DNA from: Kangiellaceae bacterium
GTDB taxonomy: Bacteria; Pseudomonadota; Gammaproteobacteria; Enterobacterales; Kangiellaceae
Length of the DNA: 64,000 nt
Direction of reading: 5' to 3'
Assembly: GCA_013373015.1 (NCBI GenBank)
Contig: JABXIQ010000018.1
Coordinates: 82,098 to 146,097 of the forward strand
Positions 9,973-18,635 of this stretch are shown in pieces (the first letter of the stretch is position 1; every line of letters begins with the position of its first letter). A model generated the notes under the pieces. It was given only the letters and a program-made list of their open reading frames with translations. It ran no database searches and was not told the DNA's origin. Both the position numbers and the translations under genes were made by a program.

Positions 9973-10974
9973 ATGGCTGAGCAAAATCAATTGATTGATC
10001 CCTTTGGCAGAAAAATCACTTATCTAAGAATGTCGGTTACCGACCGTTGTAACTTCCGTTGTACCTATTGTATGGCTGAAGATATGACTTTTTTGCCCAA
10101 ACAAAAACTGCTTTGTTATGAAGAGCTAACACAAATTGCTCAAGTTTTTACTGAGCTGGGTGTTAATAAAATACGTTTGACTGGCGGTGAGCCATTGGTC
10201 AGACATGATATCATCAAATTAACCTCAGGACTTGGGCAGTTAAATGGCTTAGACAATTTAGCCATTACCACCAATGGTTCCTTATTAACTAAACTTGCTA
10301 AACCACTCTACCAATCAGGTGTAAGAAGCTTAAATATCAGTTTGGATACTCTTAACGCCGATCAGTTTAACTCAGTAACTCGTACGGGTAAGCTTAATAA
10401 AGTCTTGCAAGGTATTGATGCTGCCAAAGACGCAGGCTTTAGCAAAATCAAGCTAAACGCCGTAGTAATGAAAGGGCAGAACGATCAGCAAGTTCCTGAG
10501 TTAGTGAATTTTGCCTTAAATAATGAGCTAGACATTAGTTTTATTGAAGAAATGCCACTAGGTCATATTTCATCACACGATAGAGCTAAAACCTTTTTCT
10601 CAAGTGAGGATGTCAAAGCCATTATTGAGCAAAAGTATGAATTGGTCCCAAGCACATTAAATACTGGCGGACCATCAAAATATTTTGCAATTGTCGGACA
10701 AGAGCAAAGTAAAATTGGTTTTATTTCTCCACATAGTAATAATTTTTGTGGGAGCTGTAATCGCATCAGATTAACCGCAGAAGGTCAGTTATTATTGTGC
10801 TTAGGTAATGAAGATTCTCTAGATCTAAGAGCCTTGATCCGTCGTTATCCTAATAATCCTGAAGTGTTAAAAGAAAACATTATTAATGCCGTTAAGAACA
10901 AGCCGAAAGAGCATCACTTTGATAATAACGGTGATGTCTATATTTTACGCTTTATGAATATGACAGGTGGCTAA
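9973..10974 (+). CDS. moaA: GTP 3',8-cyclase MoaA (molybdenum cofactor synthesis)
   Basis: A radical SAM enzyme of 333 residues catalysing the first step of molybdopterin synthesis from GTP. The N-terminal cluster motif CNFRCTYC (CX3CX2C), the C-terminal cluster region CGSCNRIRL with a later Cys in LLLC, and the conserved C-terminal Gly-Gly (MTGG) are all present. The ATG at 9973 starts MAEQNQLIDPFGR, the usual MoaA beginning; in-frame sequence upstream lies inside the PPIase gene. The stop overlaps the modA start (TAATG). Its place behind nar couples cofactor supply to the molybdoenzyme. Confidence 0.95.
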   Translation: MAEQNQLIDPFGRKITYLRMSVTDRCNFRCTYCMAEDMTFLPKQKLLCYEELTQIAQVFTELGVNKIRLTGGEPLVRHDIIKLTSGLGQLNGLDNLAITTNGSLLTKLAKPLYQSGVRSLNISLDTLNADQFNSVTRTGKLNKVLQGIDAAKDAGFSKIKLNAVVMKGQNDQQVPELVNFALNNELDISFIEEMPLGHISSHDRAKTFFSSEDVKAIIEQKYELVPSTLNTGGPSKYFAIVGQEQSKIGFISPHSNNFCGSCNRIRLTAEGQLLLCLGNEDSLDLRALIRRYPNNPEVLKENIINAVKNKPKEHHFDNNGDVYILRFMNMTGG

Positions 10975-11687
10975 TGTCAAAATTGTTGCTTGGTGTTCTA
11001 TTAATTATTAGTTATACAGCGATCAGTGAAGATATCAATGTCGCGGTATCCGCTAATTTTTTAAAACCTATAAAAGCTATTAGCCAGCAATTTGAAAACC
11101 AAACCAATCACAAAATCATTCTGCATCTAGGATCAACAGGCCAACTTTATGCCCAAGCCATTCATGGTGCGCCTTTTGATTTGTTTTTAGCTGCAGATCA
11201 AGAACGGATCGATAAGTTGGTTGAACAAAATCTAACCTCGCATTCATCAACTTATAGCTGTGGTTTACTAGCTTTTTATTCAGAATCGGTCAAAGTGAAC
11301 TCTATTGGCGATTTAAATCGATTATCCAAAGTTGCGCTAGCAAATCCATTGTTGGCCCCTTATGGAGTAGCCGCGGAAGAAGTACTATCCAAAACATCAC
11401 TACAAGCGAAAAAGGTCTATGGGCAAAATATTGCTGCGACTTACCAATATGCAATTAATCGTGTCGTTGATGGAGGCTTTGTTGCTTACTCTTATGTCTA
11501 TCAAAAACCAGCAGAGCAGGTGTGGCTTGTTCCAAAGTCATTATATCCATCCATTAAGCAGAATATGGCCTTGTTGAAAAGAAGTCGAAACGAAGCCGCC
11601 AAGGAGTTCTATAAGTTTTTATTATCTTCGGAAGTACAATCCTCAATCGCAAAAATGGGCTATACTAGCGCAAACGATTGCAAGTAA
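10974..11687 (+). CDS. modA: molybdate ABC transporter substrate-binding protein ModA
   Basis: A 237-residue periplasmic protein with a short signal peptide (MSKLLLGVLLIISYTAISE) followed by INVAVSANFLKPIKAI, the typical start of mature ModA, which contributes the oxyanion-binding serine. LHLGSTGQLYAQAIHGAPFDLFLAAD is the second conserved block. It captures molybdate for ModBC. It is coupled to moaA by a one-base overlap and followed by modB after nine bases. Confidence 0.93.
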   Translation: MSKLLLGVLLIISYTAISEDINVAVSANFLKPIKAISQQFENQTNHKIILHLGSTGQLYAQAIHGAPFDLFLAADQERIDKLVEQNLTSHSSTYSCGLLAFYSESVKVNSIGDLNRLSKVALANPLLAPYGVAAEEVLSKTSLQAKKVYGQNIAATYQYAINRVVDGGFVAYSYVYQKPAEQVWLVPKSLYPSIKQNMALLKRSRNEAAKEFYKFLLSSEVQSSIAKMGYTSANDCK

Positions 11688-11696
11688 TTAGTTTAA

Positions 11697-12377
11697 ATGG
11701 ATCTACTGTCTTTAGATTGGCAACCCATATTTTTATCGCTCAAACTAGCGTTTGTCACAACGCTAATATTGTTAATTATTGGAACTCCAATTGCTTGGAA
11801 ACTTTCTCAAAGCTCTGGTTGGCTAAAGCAGCTAGTTTCGATTATTGTTGCTTTACCTCTTGTGCTTCCACCGACTGTGATCGGGTTTTATTTATTAATA
11901 TTACTGTCTCCGAATAGCATAGTAGGGCAGTTTACCCAAGCGTTAGGTTTAGGTTCGTTGCTGTTTTCCTTTTCAGGTTTAGTCATAGGTTCACTGATTT
12001 ATTCCTTACCTTTTGTTGTTCAGCCACTACAAAATGCTTTTGAAGCTTTAGGCCGCAAATATATCGAGGCGGCGCAAAGTCTAGGCACAGCACCTCTTGA
12101 TTGTTTTTTTAACGTTATTGTTCCTATTTGTCGAAATAGCTTTGTTACAGCAGCAGTATTAGGCTTTGCTCACACTCTTGGTGAGTTCGGAGTAATTCTA
12201 ATGATTGGGGGAAGCGTTCCAGGTGAAACAAAAGTTGCATCAGTTGCCATTTATGAACACGTTGAAATGCTAAATTATCAACAAGCACATAAAATTTCTG
12301 CAGTAATTTTAGTCATTTCCGTGGTTCTTATGTTGATTGCATATCGTTTTAACTCAAGAAGGTTAAGCAATGGATAA
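11697..12377 (+). CDS. modB: molybdate ABC transporter permease ModB
   Basis: A 226-residue inner-membrane permease with five hydrophobic segments. The ABC-coupling EAA loop is visible as YIEAAQSLGTAPLDCFFNV near residues 122-140, and LGEFGVILMIGG follows. It forms the molybdate channel with ModC as ATPase. The 3' end overlaps modC by eight bases. There is no sign of a fused domain. Confidence 0.95.
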   Translation: MDLLSLDWQPIFLSLKLAFVTTLILLIIGTPIAWKLSQSSGWLKQLVSIIVALPLVLPPTVIGFYLLILLSPNSIVGQFTQALGLGSLLFSFSGLVIGSLIYSLPFVVQPLQNAFEALGRKYIEAAQSLGTAPLDCFFNVIVPICRNSFVTAAVLGFAHTLGEFGVILMIGGSVPGETKVASVAIYEHVEMLNYQQAHKISAVILVISVVLMLIAYRFNSRRLSNG

Positions 12378-13446
12378 ACTTTCTGTGGATATAAAATTAT
12401 CTAAACAAGGATTTTTATTATCCGTTACGCAAAATATCGATACACAAGGTATTTCCGTGATTTGGGGACCCAGCGGCAGTGGTAAAAGCTTATTTTTGCG
12501 GAGCATTGCTGGCTTTGAAAATGCTGAGGGTAAAATCGTAAACAAGCAAGAAACATTATTGGACTCACAGAGTAACATTGATATTAAACCTTACCTGCGT
12601 AAGATTGGTTATGTTGCCCAGGAATCTAACTTGTTTCCACACTTAAATGTCGAACAAAACTTAAAATTTGCTTATCAACGCGCCAATCAAAGGCTTAAAA
12701 ATAAGCATTATGACTATCAGCAAGTCATTAAAGCACTTAACTTAGAGCCCTTGTTACAACAATCAAGTATAAGTTTGTCTGGTGGCGAAAAACAGCGCTG
12801 TGCTATTGCTCAGAGCTTGTTGTCATACCCAGAGCTATTATTAATGGACGAACCTCTCTCGGCACTAGACGGTGAGCGTAAGCAAGTTATCCTTGAGCTT
12901 ATTGCAGAAATTCCAACTAAATTTCATATACCTATACTTTATGTTACTCACTCGTATGAAGAGTTATTAAAGCTTGCTGATAATGTGTTGTTGATTGCGA
13001 AAGGCAAAGCTGAGGGTTATTATAGTATTGACGATTTTTTTGCACAGAATACTAATAATTCATTGATTCCTACCCATCAGTTATGCAGTTTGCTCAAAGG
13101 AACGTCTAGTGATAAGTCTTCATTTAATCTAAGCCAAATAGAATGTTCTGGGCAAACTTTACATATTCCAAAAGCTGTTGATCACAGCCGCAATATTCAA
13201 TTGGTTATCTATGCCAAAGATGTTTCTATTAGCTTAGTTAAACCCGTACAAAGCAGCATCTTAAATTTACTTGATGCAGAGATCGTTTCGATTGTTGATT
13301 ATTCTCCAGCGTCAAGTTTAGTCACTCTAAAAATAGGCGAGCAACTATTAGCTTCCTTAATCACGAAAAAATCCCTCGCTGAACTTGGTCTTGAAACGGG
13401 GCAAAATGTTGTGGCTCAGATCAAAACAATCTCTTTTATACGATAA
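12370..13446 (+). CDS. modC: molybdate ABC transporter ATP-binding protein ModC
   Basis: At 358 residues it has an ATPase domain plus a C-terminal TOBE/Mop domain. Visible motifs: Walker A GPSGSGKS near residue 34, signature LSGGEKQR near 137, Walker B LLLMDEP near 157 and the switch-region His in YVTHSYEE. The last 70 residues (DAEIVSIVDYSPASSLVTLKIG) fit the molybdate-binding regulatory TOBE domain. It overlaps modB and ends the nar-moa-mod run; an FNR box for nrdD follows within 15 bases. Confidence 0.95.
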   Translation: MDKLSVDIKLSKQGFLLSVTQNIDTQGISVIWGPSGSGKSLFLRSIAGFENAEGKIVNKQETLLDSQSNIDIKPYLRKIGYVAQESNLFPHLNVEQNLKFAYQRANQRLKNKHYDYQQVIKALNLEPLLQQSSISLSGGEKQRCAIAQSLLSYPELLLMDEPLSALDGERKQVILELIAEIPTKFHIPILYVTHSYEELLKLADNVLLIAKGKAEGYYSIDDFFAQNTNNSLIPTHQLCSLLKGTSSDKSSFNLSQIECSGQTLHIPKAVDHSRNIQLVIYAKDVSISLVKPVQSSILNLLDAEIVSIVDYSPASSLVTLKIGEQLLASLITKKSLAELGLETGQNVVAQIKTISFIR

Positions 13447-13459
13447 TTAAGGCAATAAC

Positions 13460-13473
13460 TTGTTCTAGATCAA
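13460..13473 (+). promoter_or_regulatory. FNR/Dnr box upstream of nrdD
   Basis: TTGTTCTAGATCAA matches the FNR/Dnr consensus TTGAT-N4-ATCAA at nine of ten positions. It lies about 67 bases before the nrdD ATG. The -10 region expected from a class II site (around 13496-13501) is only AT-rich, without a clear hexamer. FNR control of nrdDG is known in E. coli. Confidence 0.65.
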
Positions 13474-13533
13474 TGATTGCTCACTACATATTGATGTATT
13501 TTTACATAAAAGCACAATATATAGGAATAAAGG

Positions 13534-15561
13534 ATGCAAAAAGTATACAAGGCTACTTGTCCAAAAAAAGTCATTAAAAGAGATTTAACCGAAGTTAATT
13601 TCGATAAAGATAAGATTTATCAGGCGATTCTAAAGGCAGGGCTTGCCTCGGGTGAATTTTCTGAAGAAATGGCTCAGACCATTACCAAGCAAGTTGTCGA
13701 TGTCTTGTCTTTCCGCTTTGAAAATTTAACTACTCCAACCGTCGAACAAATTCAAGATATTGTTGAGCATTGTCTTGCGCAAAACCAATATTTTGCTACA
13801 GCAAAGTCGTATATTTTATATCGTGAAAAACATAAACAGATCCGTGAAAACCAAAAGACTTTATTAGACGTCACTCAGTCTATGGAAGAATACCTTTCAC
13901 AAGCCGACTGGCGGGTTAAAGCCAATGCTAATCAAGGCTATTCTCTGGGTGGTTTGATCTTAAATGTTTCAGGTAAAGTTGTTGCTAATTATTGGCTCAA
14001 TCATATTTACAATCCTGACATAGGTCAGGCTCATAGAAATGCTGATCTGCATATTCATGATTTGGACATGTTGGCAGGTTATTGCGCGGGTTGGTCATTA
14101 AGAACTTTGTTACACGAAGGGTTCAATGGTGTACCAGGCAAGGTTGAGTCTGGCGCTCCGAAACACCTATCCAGCGCAGTAGGGCAGATGGTTAACTTTT
14201 TGGGAACTTTGCAAAATGAATGGGCTGGGGCTCAAGCCTTTAGTTCTTTTGATACTTACCTTGCGCCATTTATCCGCAAAGATAACTTATCTTATGAGCA
14301 GGTTAAACAGTCAATCCAAGAGTTCATTTATAATTTGAATGTACCATCACGCTGGGGCACACAAACACCTTTCACCAATATCACTTTGGACTGGGTTTGC
14401 CCCGAAGATTTGCAAGAGCAAATCCCCATTATTGCGGGTGAGGAAATGCCATTTTCTTATGGCGAGCTCCAGAAAGAAATGGACATGATCAACAAAGCCT
14501 ATATTGAGGTCATGACGGCGGGTGACGCGAAGGACAGAGTATTTACCTTCCCAATTCCGACCTACAACATAACCCCCGAGTTTGATTGGCAGTCAGAGAA
14601 CGCCGATCGCTTATTTGAAATGACGGCGAAATATGGTTTACCTTACTTCCAGAACTTTGTGAACTCTGAATTATCACCGAATATGATTCGCTCAATGTGT
14701 TGTCGTTTACAACTGGATTTGCGTGAATTATTAAAACGGGGCAATGGTTTGTTTGGTTCAGCAGAACAAACAGGCTCGTTGGGGGTGGTTACGATCAACT
14801 GCGCTCGCTTAGGTTACCTTTATAAAAACAATAAGCGAGCGTTGCTTGATCGTCTTGAGCAACTGATGGATATGGCCAAAGAGTCATTGGAGCAAAAACG
14901 TAAAGTCATTCAACACTATATTGATAATGGATTATTCCCCTATACCAAGCGTTATTTAGGGACTTTACGCAACCATTTTTCCACCATTGGCGTTAATGGC
15001 ATCAATGAAATGGTACGCAACTATACAGATGATCAAGCAGACCTATCCACGCCTGAAGGTCACGTCTTTGCAGTGGAGTTGTTAGACTTTATCCGCGAAA
15101 AGATGGTGCAATACCAAGAAGAAACTGGACATCTCTATAATCTTGAAGCAACCCCGGCAGAGGGTACTACTTACCGCTTTGCCAAAGAAGATAAGAAACG
15201 TTTTAACGAAATTATCCAAGCGGGTTACGAAGACGCACCTTATTATACCAATTCGTCACAGCTGCCAGTAGGTCATACCGACGATCCCTTTGAAGCGCTT
15301 GAGCTACAAGATGAGTTACAGTCTAAATATACTGGCGGTACTGTTTTGCACTTGTATATGGGCGAAAGAATATCAAGTAGCGAAGCTTGTAAAAAGCTAG
15401 TGAAAAATACCTTAACGAATTTTAGATTACCTTATATCACTATCACACCAACATTTTCTATCTGCCCAAATCACGGTTATCTGGCAGGCGAACATGAATA
15501 TTGCCCACAGTGTGATGAAGAAATCTTGTTACAAAAACAGAAACAATGCTGCAACGCATAG
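13534..15561 (+). CDS. nrdD: anaerobic ribonucleoside-triphosphate reductase NrdD, catalytic part lacking the glycyl-radical tail
   Basis: A 675-residue class III RNR that makes dNTPs without oxygen. An ATP-cone occupies about residues 10-95 (KVIKRDLTEVNFDKDKIYQAIL), followed by HIHDLDMLAGYCAGWSL and the active-site cysteine regions CCRLQLDLRELL and INCARLGYL. Near the C-terminus a zinc-site-like CPNHGYL/YCPQC pair is present, with His in place of one usual Cys. The chain then stops before the glycyl-radical motif every class III enzyme needs; that motif is on the next gene. The pairing with a NrdG2-like activase resembles the Bdellovibrio-type NrdD family. Confidence 0.92.
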   Translation: MQKVYKATCPKKVIKRDLTEVNFDKDKIYQAILKAGLASGEFSEEMAQTITKQVVDVLSFRFENLTTPTVEQIQDIVEHCLAQNQYFATAKSYILYREKHKQIRENQKTLLDVTQSMEEYLSQADWRVKANANQGYSLGGLILNVSGKVVANYWLNHIYNPDIGQAHRNADLHIHDLDMLAGYCAGWSLRTLLHEGFNGVPGKVESGAPKHLSSAVGQMVNFLGTLQNEWAGAQAFSSFDTYLAPFIRKDNLSYEQVKQSIQEFIYNLNVPSRWGTQTPFTNITLDWVCPEDLQEQIPIIAGEEMPFSYGELQKEMDMINKAYIEVMTAGDAKDRVFTFPIPTYNITPEFDWQSENADRLFEMTAKYGLPYFQNFVNSELSPNMIRSMCCRLQLDLRELLKRGNGLFGSAEQTGSLGVVTINCARLGYLYKNNKRALLDRLEQLMDMAKESLEQKRKVIQHYIDNGLFPYTKRYLGTLRNHFSTIGVNGINEMVRNYTDDQADLSTPEGHVFAVELLDFIREKMVQYQEETGHLYNLEATPAEGTTYRFAKEDKKRFNEIIQAGYEDAPYYTNSSQLPVGHTDDPFEALELQDELQSKYTGGTVLHLYMGERISSSEACKKLVKNTLTNFRLPYITITPTFSICPNHGYLAGEHEYCPQCDEEILLQKQKQCCNA

Positions 15562-15571
15562 GAGAAGCACA

Positions 15572-15718
15572 ATGAAAATACAACTTAATGATAACGAACG
15601 TCAAAAGTGTGAAGTATGGACGAGAGTGATGGGCTATCATCGTCCGGTCTCAGCTTTCAATAAAGGTAAGCAATCAGAACATGCTGAGCGCTTACATTTT
15701 AAAGAAAAAGCTGCTTAA
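15572..15718 (+). CDS. separate glycyl-radical subunit of the anaerobic RNR (48 residues)
   Basis: A very short gene beginning MKIQLNDNERQKCEVWTRVM. It holds the sequence RVMGYHRPVSAFNKGKQ, which is the C-terminal glycyl-radical loop of class III RNRs; G21 is the presumed radical glycine. It has its own Shine-Dalgarno (AGGAGAAG) and ATG ten bases after the nrdD stop, in a different frame, so it appears deliberately translated as its own protein rather than being a damaged nrdD. It should dock into NrdD much as the GrcA/YfiD spare domain docks into pyruvate formate-lyase. A conserved Cys (C13) precedes the motif. Function by homology; the split is directly seen. Confidence 0.82.
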   Translation: MKIQLNDNERQKCEVWTRVMGYHRPVSAFNKGKQSEHAERLHFKEKAA

Positions 15719-15777
15719 ACAGTAAACTTCCCCACGAGCCTTGCTATTTGATTTGTTAGAAGTAATTTCAGATGTGA

Positions 15778-16497
15778 ATGATAAACATGAATGAATTTAA
15801 ACATAATGAGTTAAGAATAGGGGGGCTCACTCCTTTAACTACTATTGATTATCCTGATCATCTATCCTGTGTTTTATATTGCCAAGGCTGCTCTTGGCGC
15901 TGCCGATATTGTCATAACCCAGAACTAATAGATTGCAAAAAAGAAAGTGCCATTAGCTGGCAGCAAGCTCTTGAATTACTCTCTAAGCGCAAAGGACTAT
16001 TGGATGCCGTTGTTTTTAGCGGTGGCGAGCCATTACTACAAAACTCGCTTGAAGCAAGCATGCGTACGGTCAAAGACATGGGCTTTAAAATAGGTTTGCA
16101 TACATCAGGCTCAGTTCCAAAACGGTTCCAACAAGTATTACAGCTAGTCGATTGGGTTGGCTTTGATATTAAAGGGCTACCTAGAATGTCTGATAGCTTT
16201 ATACAGGTTGAAGGAGCTTCACAAAAAAACTGGCAAAGCTTGGATATCCTACTGCAATCCAATACGGATTATGAATGTCGAACTACAGTTCATTGGGACC
16301 TGATCAATCCACAACAATTGATAGCGCTTGCAGAGAAACTATCGAGTAAAGGTGTACACTCATATAACGTGCAAATTGCCAATAATCATAAAGTGCTAGA
16401 TGAAAGTTTAGCCGATAATCTGATCGAGCCTGAAGCTGCATTAGCTACTAAGATGCAATTGCAAAGTATGTTTAAAAGCTTTAACTGGGTAGCTTAA
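15778..16497 (+). CDS. nrdG: anaerobic RNR activating protein, NrdG2-type radical SAM enzyme
   Basis: A 239-residue radical SAM protein that makes the glycyl radical on the NrdD system using S-adenosylmethionine. The opening IGGLTPLTTIDYPDHLSCVLY followed by the cluster motif CSWRCRYC (CX3CX2C) and HNPEL is typical of NrdG2-type activases, and FSGGEPLL is the conserved GGE motif. It starts at ATG 15778 or the nearby ATG at 15787. It is 59 bases behind the small glycyl-radical gene in the same direction, so its natural substrate is probably that small protein bound to NrdD. Confidence 0.92.
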   Translation: MINMNEFKHNELRIGGLTPLTTIDYPDHLSCVLYCQGCSWRCRYCHNPELIDCKKESAISWQQALELLSKRKGLLDAVVFSGGEPLLQNSLEASMRTVKDMGFKIGLHTSGSVPKRFQQVLQLVDWVGFDIKGLPRMSDSFIQVEGASQKNWQSLDILLQSNTDYECRTTVHWDLINPQQLIALAEKLSSKGVHSYNVQIANNHKVLDESLADNLIEPEAALATKMQLQSMFKSFNWVA

Positions 16498-16538
16498 GAC
16501 GTTTCAAAACTGCTATCAATAGTAGCATTAAAGGTTGC

Positions 16539-17228
16539 CTAATTAGAAGTAAAAGACTGATAATCAGCCATCTTTTCACGGCTTAACACTTTTATTTTGT
16601 GTTGCGAGAAGACAAAAACATTCTCATCCTCAAAACGTTTGAGAATTCTTGAAAAGGTTTCTGGACGCATCGATAATTTACCAGCAATAGACTTTTTAGA
16701 TAAAGTTACAGGAAAGCTTTCGCCATTCTTAATATTATAAGGCATTAAGTCATAAAAGAACTTCATCACTCGCTGCGATGCATCTAAGATGGTTAACATC
16801 TCTATTTCATTAACATGGCCTCGCATTTTTAAGCAAACACTTCCAAGCATTTTCATACAGAGTTCGCTATTATCGACTAATAAACTATAGAACTGTTCAT
16901 TAGGGATCATCAGAACGACGCTTTTCTTTGTAGCCGTTGCATTTATCGGGTATTGCTTGCCCTGTAAAAACATCAGGGCTTCAGCAAAAGTTTCTGCTGT
17001 CTCGACAAATTTGATAATTTTTTCTTTGCCCTCACTCGACAAAAGGTGGAGCTTGAGTTGGCCATTTAGCACCAAAAAAAAGTATTTTGCAGACTGACCT
17101 TGGCTTATGACAGCATCATTTGAATTGAATTGTTTTATTTTTGATGCAGATAGAAGTTTTTCTAAAGCCTCTTTATTTAGGGACTTCAGCAAATAGTTTT
17201 GTCTGATGAGTGGTAAATATCTATCCAT
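16539..17228 (-). CDS. dnr: CRP/FNR-family regulator, Dnr-like
   Basis: At 229 residues it has a cyclic-nucleotide-binding-fold sensor domain (about residues 15-125), a dimer helix and a C-terminal winged helix. The recognition helix SMRPETFSRILKRF has the E-x-x-SR pattern used by FNR and Dnr to read TTGAT half-sites. The N-terminal cysteine cluster of true FNR is absent, so it is not an oxygen-sensing iron-sulfur FNR. Dnr-type regulators sense NO through heme and control nitrate respiration. Four matching boxes lie within 7.5 kb, making this the likely local regulator. NO or heme sensing is inferred. Confidence 0.82.
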   Translation of the reverse strand: MDRYLPLIRQNYLLKSLNKEALEKLLSASKIKQFNSNDAVISQGQSAKYFFLVLNGQLKLHLLSSEGKEKIIKFVETAETFAEALMFLQGKQYPINATATKKSVVLMIPNEQFYSLLVDNSELCMKMLGSVCLKMRGHVNEIEMLTILDASQRVMKFFYDLMPYNIKNGESFPVTLSKKSIAGKLSMRPETFSRILKRFEDENVFVFSQHKIKVLSREKMADYQSFTSN

Positions 17229-17242
17229 GGCAACACCAACAA

Positions 17243-17271
17243 TAAAAAAATGCCGCTACCGAAGCAGCGGC
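17243..17271 (-). terminator. rho-independent terminator of the porin gene
   Basis: Read on the minus strand, GCCGCT and AGCGGC form a stem with a TTCG-type loop, followed by a run of seven Ts. It sits between the porin stop and the dnr start, so dnr is probably transcribed from its own promoter or by readthrough. Confidence 0.85.
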
Positions 17272-17281
17272 GAAGGGGATT

Positions 17282-18484
17282 TTAGTAGTTAGCTGTGAAA
17301 GTGAGCCAAACTTTACGAGTATCAACGGCATGTTGATCCGCGCTATAGTCAGCAAATTTCAAAGCAACAGAATATTCATCAGAAATTTTCTTGCTAATGA
17401 CGAAATCAATTTCTGAACCATAATCTGCATTACCATCTTCAGCTTTAAAGTCATGATAAGCAGCACCAAATTTGAAGCCAGACCATGCGGTATTCACAGA
17501 AATATAAGTATCTTCAATACCTGCATCTGGAGTTCCCAAGAATAAATCCGCCCAACCTTGGAATTTATGCTTAGTCGCTAAAGGTGTTTGGAATGAGTGG
17601 CCAGGATTACCAGCTTCACCAGTCAACACTTCATGGCCAAACATTGCTTTCCAACCATCAAATTTATAACCAACTTCTGCCAAGTAGTAACTTGCACTTA
17701 GATCTTTTGCGTTATCGGCGTAGTCAGCTTGTTTTGCATACTCTAACGCCCATAAGAAATCTGATTTTTTACCGTTGTTAAAGCGTAAACCTAAAGTGCG
17801 GGTAGATGCTGCTGGCGCATCAGCTAAATCTAAAAAATAGCCATAAGCTGAAACATTAAAGTCGTCTGAGCCTGTCCAACGATAATCTAAGAGGTGAGTA
17901 TCAGTATCCATGTTATCACCTAAAATATTGTTCACATTTGATACATAGCCATAAACAATTTGGGTGTTGGCAATAGAAGTATTAGCAATAGTCACGGCAT
18001 CGTAAGTTTGCTCGTTTTGACGCCAAGCTACGCCGCCTACAAAACGTTGGTTACCTAGATTTACACGTTGACGGCCAACAGTAATTTTTGTTTTGTCAAA
18101 ACCTGTGTAGCTTACTGCGAACTGATTGATTTCTGTACCTTCAGGATCAGCAACTACTGAATGAGAAGTGATGCCATTACGCAAGCTGTTATGCTCATCA
18201 TCTTCAAAAAGATAAGTTACATCATCGGCTTCAAATACAGCTGAAAAATTGTTTACTTCTTTAGTTTTAAAAGTTAAACGAGAGCGTAAAGTTGAAGCTA
18301 ATGCATCTTCTAACGGGTTATCTTGGTCGACATCTTCTAAACGATATCTAAAGTTAAGAAGTACATCACCATTGGTTACAGCATCTTTAATTGATGACGC
18401 TTGATTCTCTACATTTTCATCTGCAAATGCTACGTTTGCTGATAGAGCCAATGCTACGGCTAGGGTTGTCTTGAGCACTTTCAT
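17282..18484 (-). CDS. outer-membrane porin of the alginate-export/OprE-like type
   Basis: A 400-residue protein with a signal peptide cleaved at about AFA/DE. The mature part has alternating aromatic and polar residues typical of beta-strands (VLLNFRYRLEDVDQ, LTFKTKEVNNFSAVFEADD, ITVGRQRVNLGNQRFVGGVAWRQNEQTYDAV) and ends in a terminal strand VWLTFTANY with the C-terminal aromatic expected of outer-membrane barrels. The GRQR block resembles alginate-export-type barrels. A perfect FNR box lies 62-75 bases upstream, so it is probably an anion or nitrate/nitrite porin used anaerobically; the substrate is inference. GGAG precedes the ATG. Confidence 0.8.
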   Translation of the reverse strand: MKVLKTTLAVALALSANVAFADENVENQASSIKDAVTNGDVLLNFRYRLEDVDQDNPLEDALASTLRSRLTFKTKEVNNFSAVFEADDVTYLFEDDEHNSLRNGITSHSVVADPEGTEINQFAVSYTGFDKTKITVGRQRVNLGNQRFVGGVAWRQNEQTYDAVTIANTSIANTQIVYGYVSNVNNILGDNMDTDTHLLDYRWTGSDDFNVSAYGYFLDLADAPAASTRTLGLRFNNGKKSDFLWALEYAKQADYADNAKDLSASYYLAEVGYKFDGWKAMFGHEVLTGEAGNPGHSFQTPLATKHKFQGWADLFLGTPDAGIEDTYISVNTAWSGFKFGAAYHDFKAEDGNADYGSEIDFVISKKISDEYSVALKFADYSADQHAVDTRKVWLTFTANY

Positions 18485-18545
18485 TATACACTCCGTACTT
18501 TTTTAAATTTCAGTGTTAAGATAGTGTAAAATGAATCAGTGGCTA

Positions 18546-18585
18546 TTGATTTATATCAATAAAAAGTGTGTAAATCAGATATAAT
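18546..18585. promoter_or_regulatory. perfect FNR/Dnr box between porin and mobA, with -10 toward mobA
   Basis: TTGATTTATATCAA (18546-18559) is a perfect TTGAT-N4-ATCAA palindrome. A consensus TATAAT at 18580-18585 lies about 30 bases from the box centre on the plus strand, near class II spacing, so mobA is probably FNR/Dnr-activated. On the minus strand a weaker TATCTT at 18523-18518 is at the same distance and would serve the porin. Confidence 0.8.
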
Positions 18586-18635
18586 TTATAATGCAAATTA
18601 ATAAAAAATAGTAATCTATTATTAGGTTGATTTTA

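Noticed and set aside
15540..15600. Programmed or accidental frameshift joining nrdD to the glycyl-radical frame
   Set aside because: The small frame has its own AGGAG and ATG in correct spacing, there is no slippery heptamer, and the NrdD end is not abrupt within a conserved block. It remains testable by resequencing.
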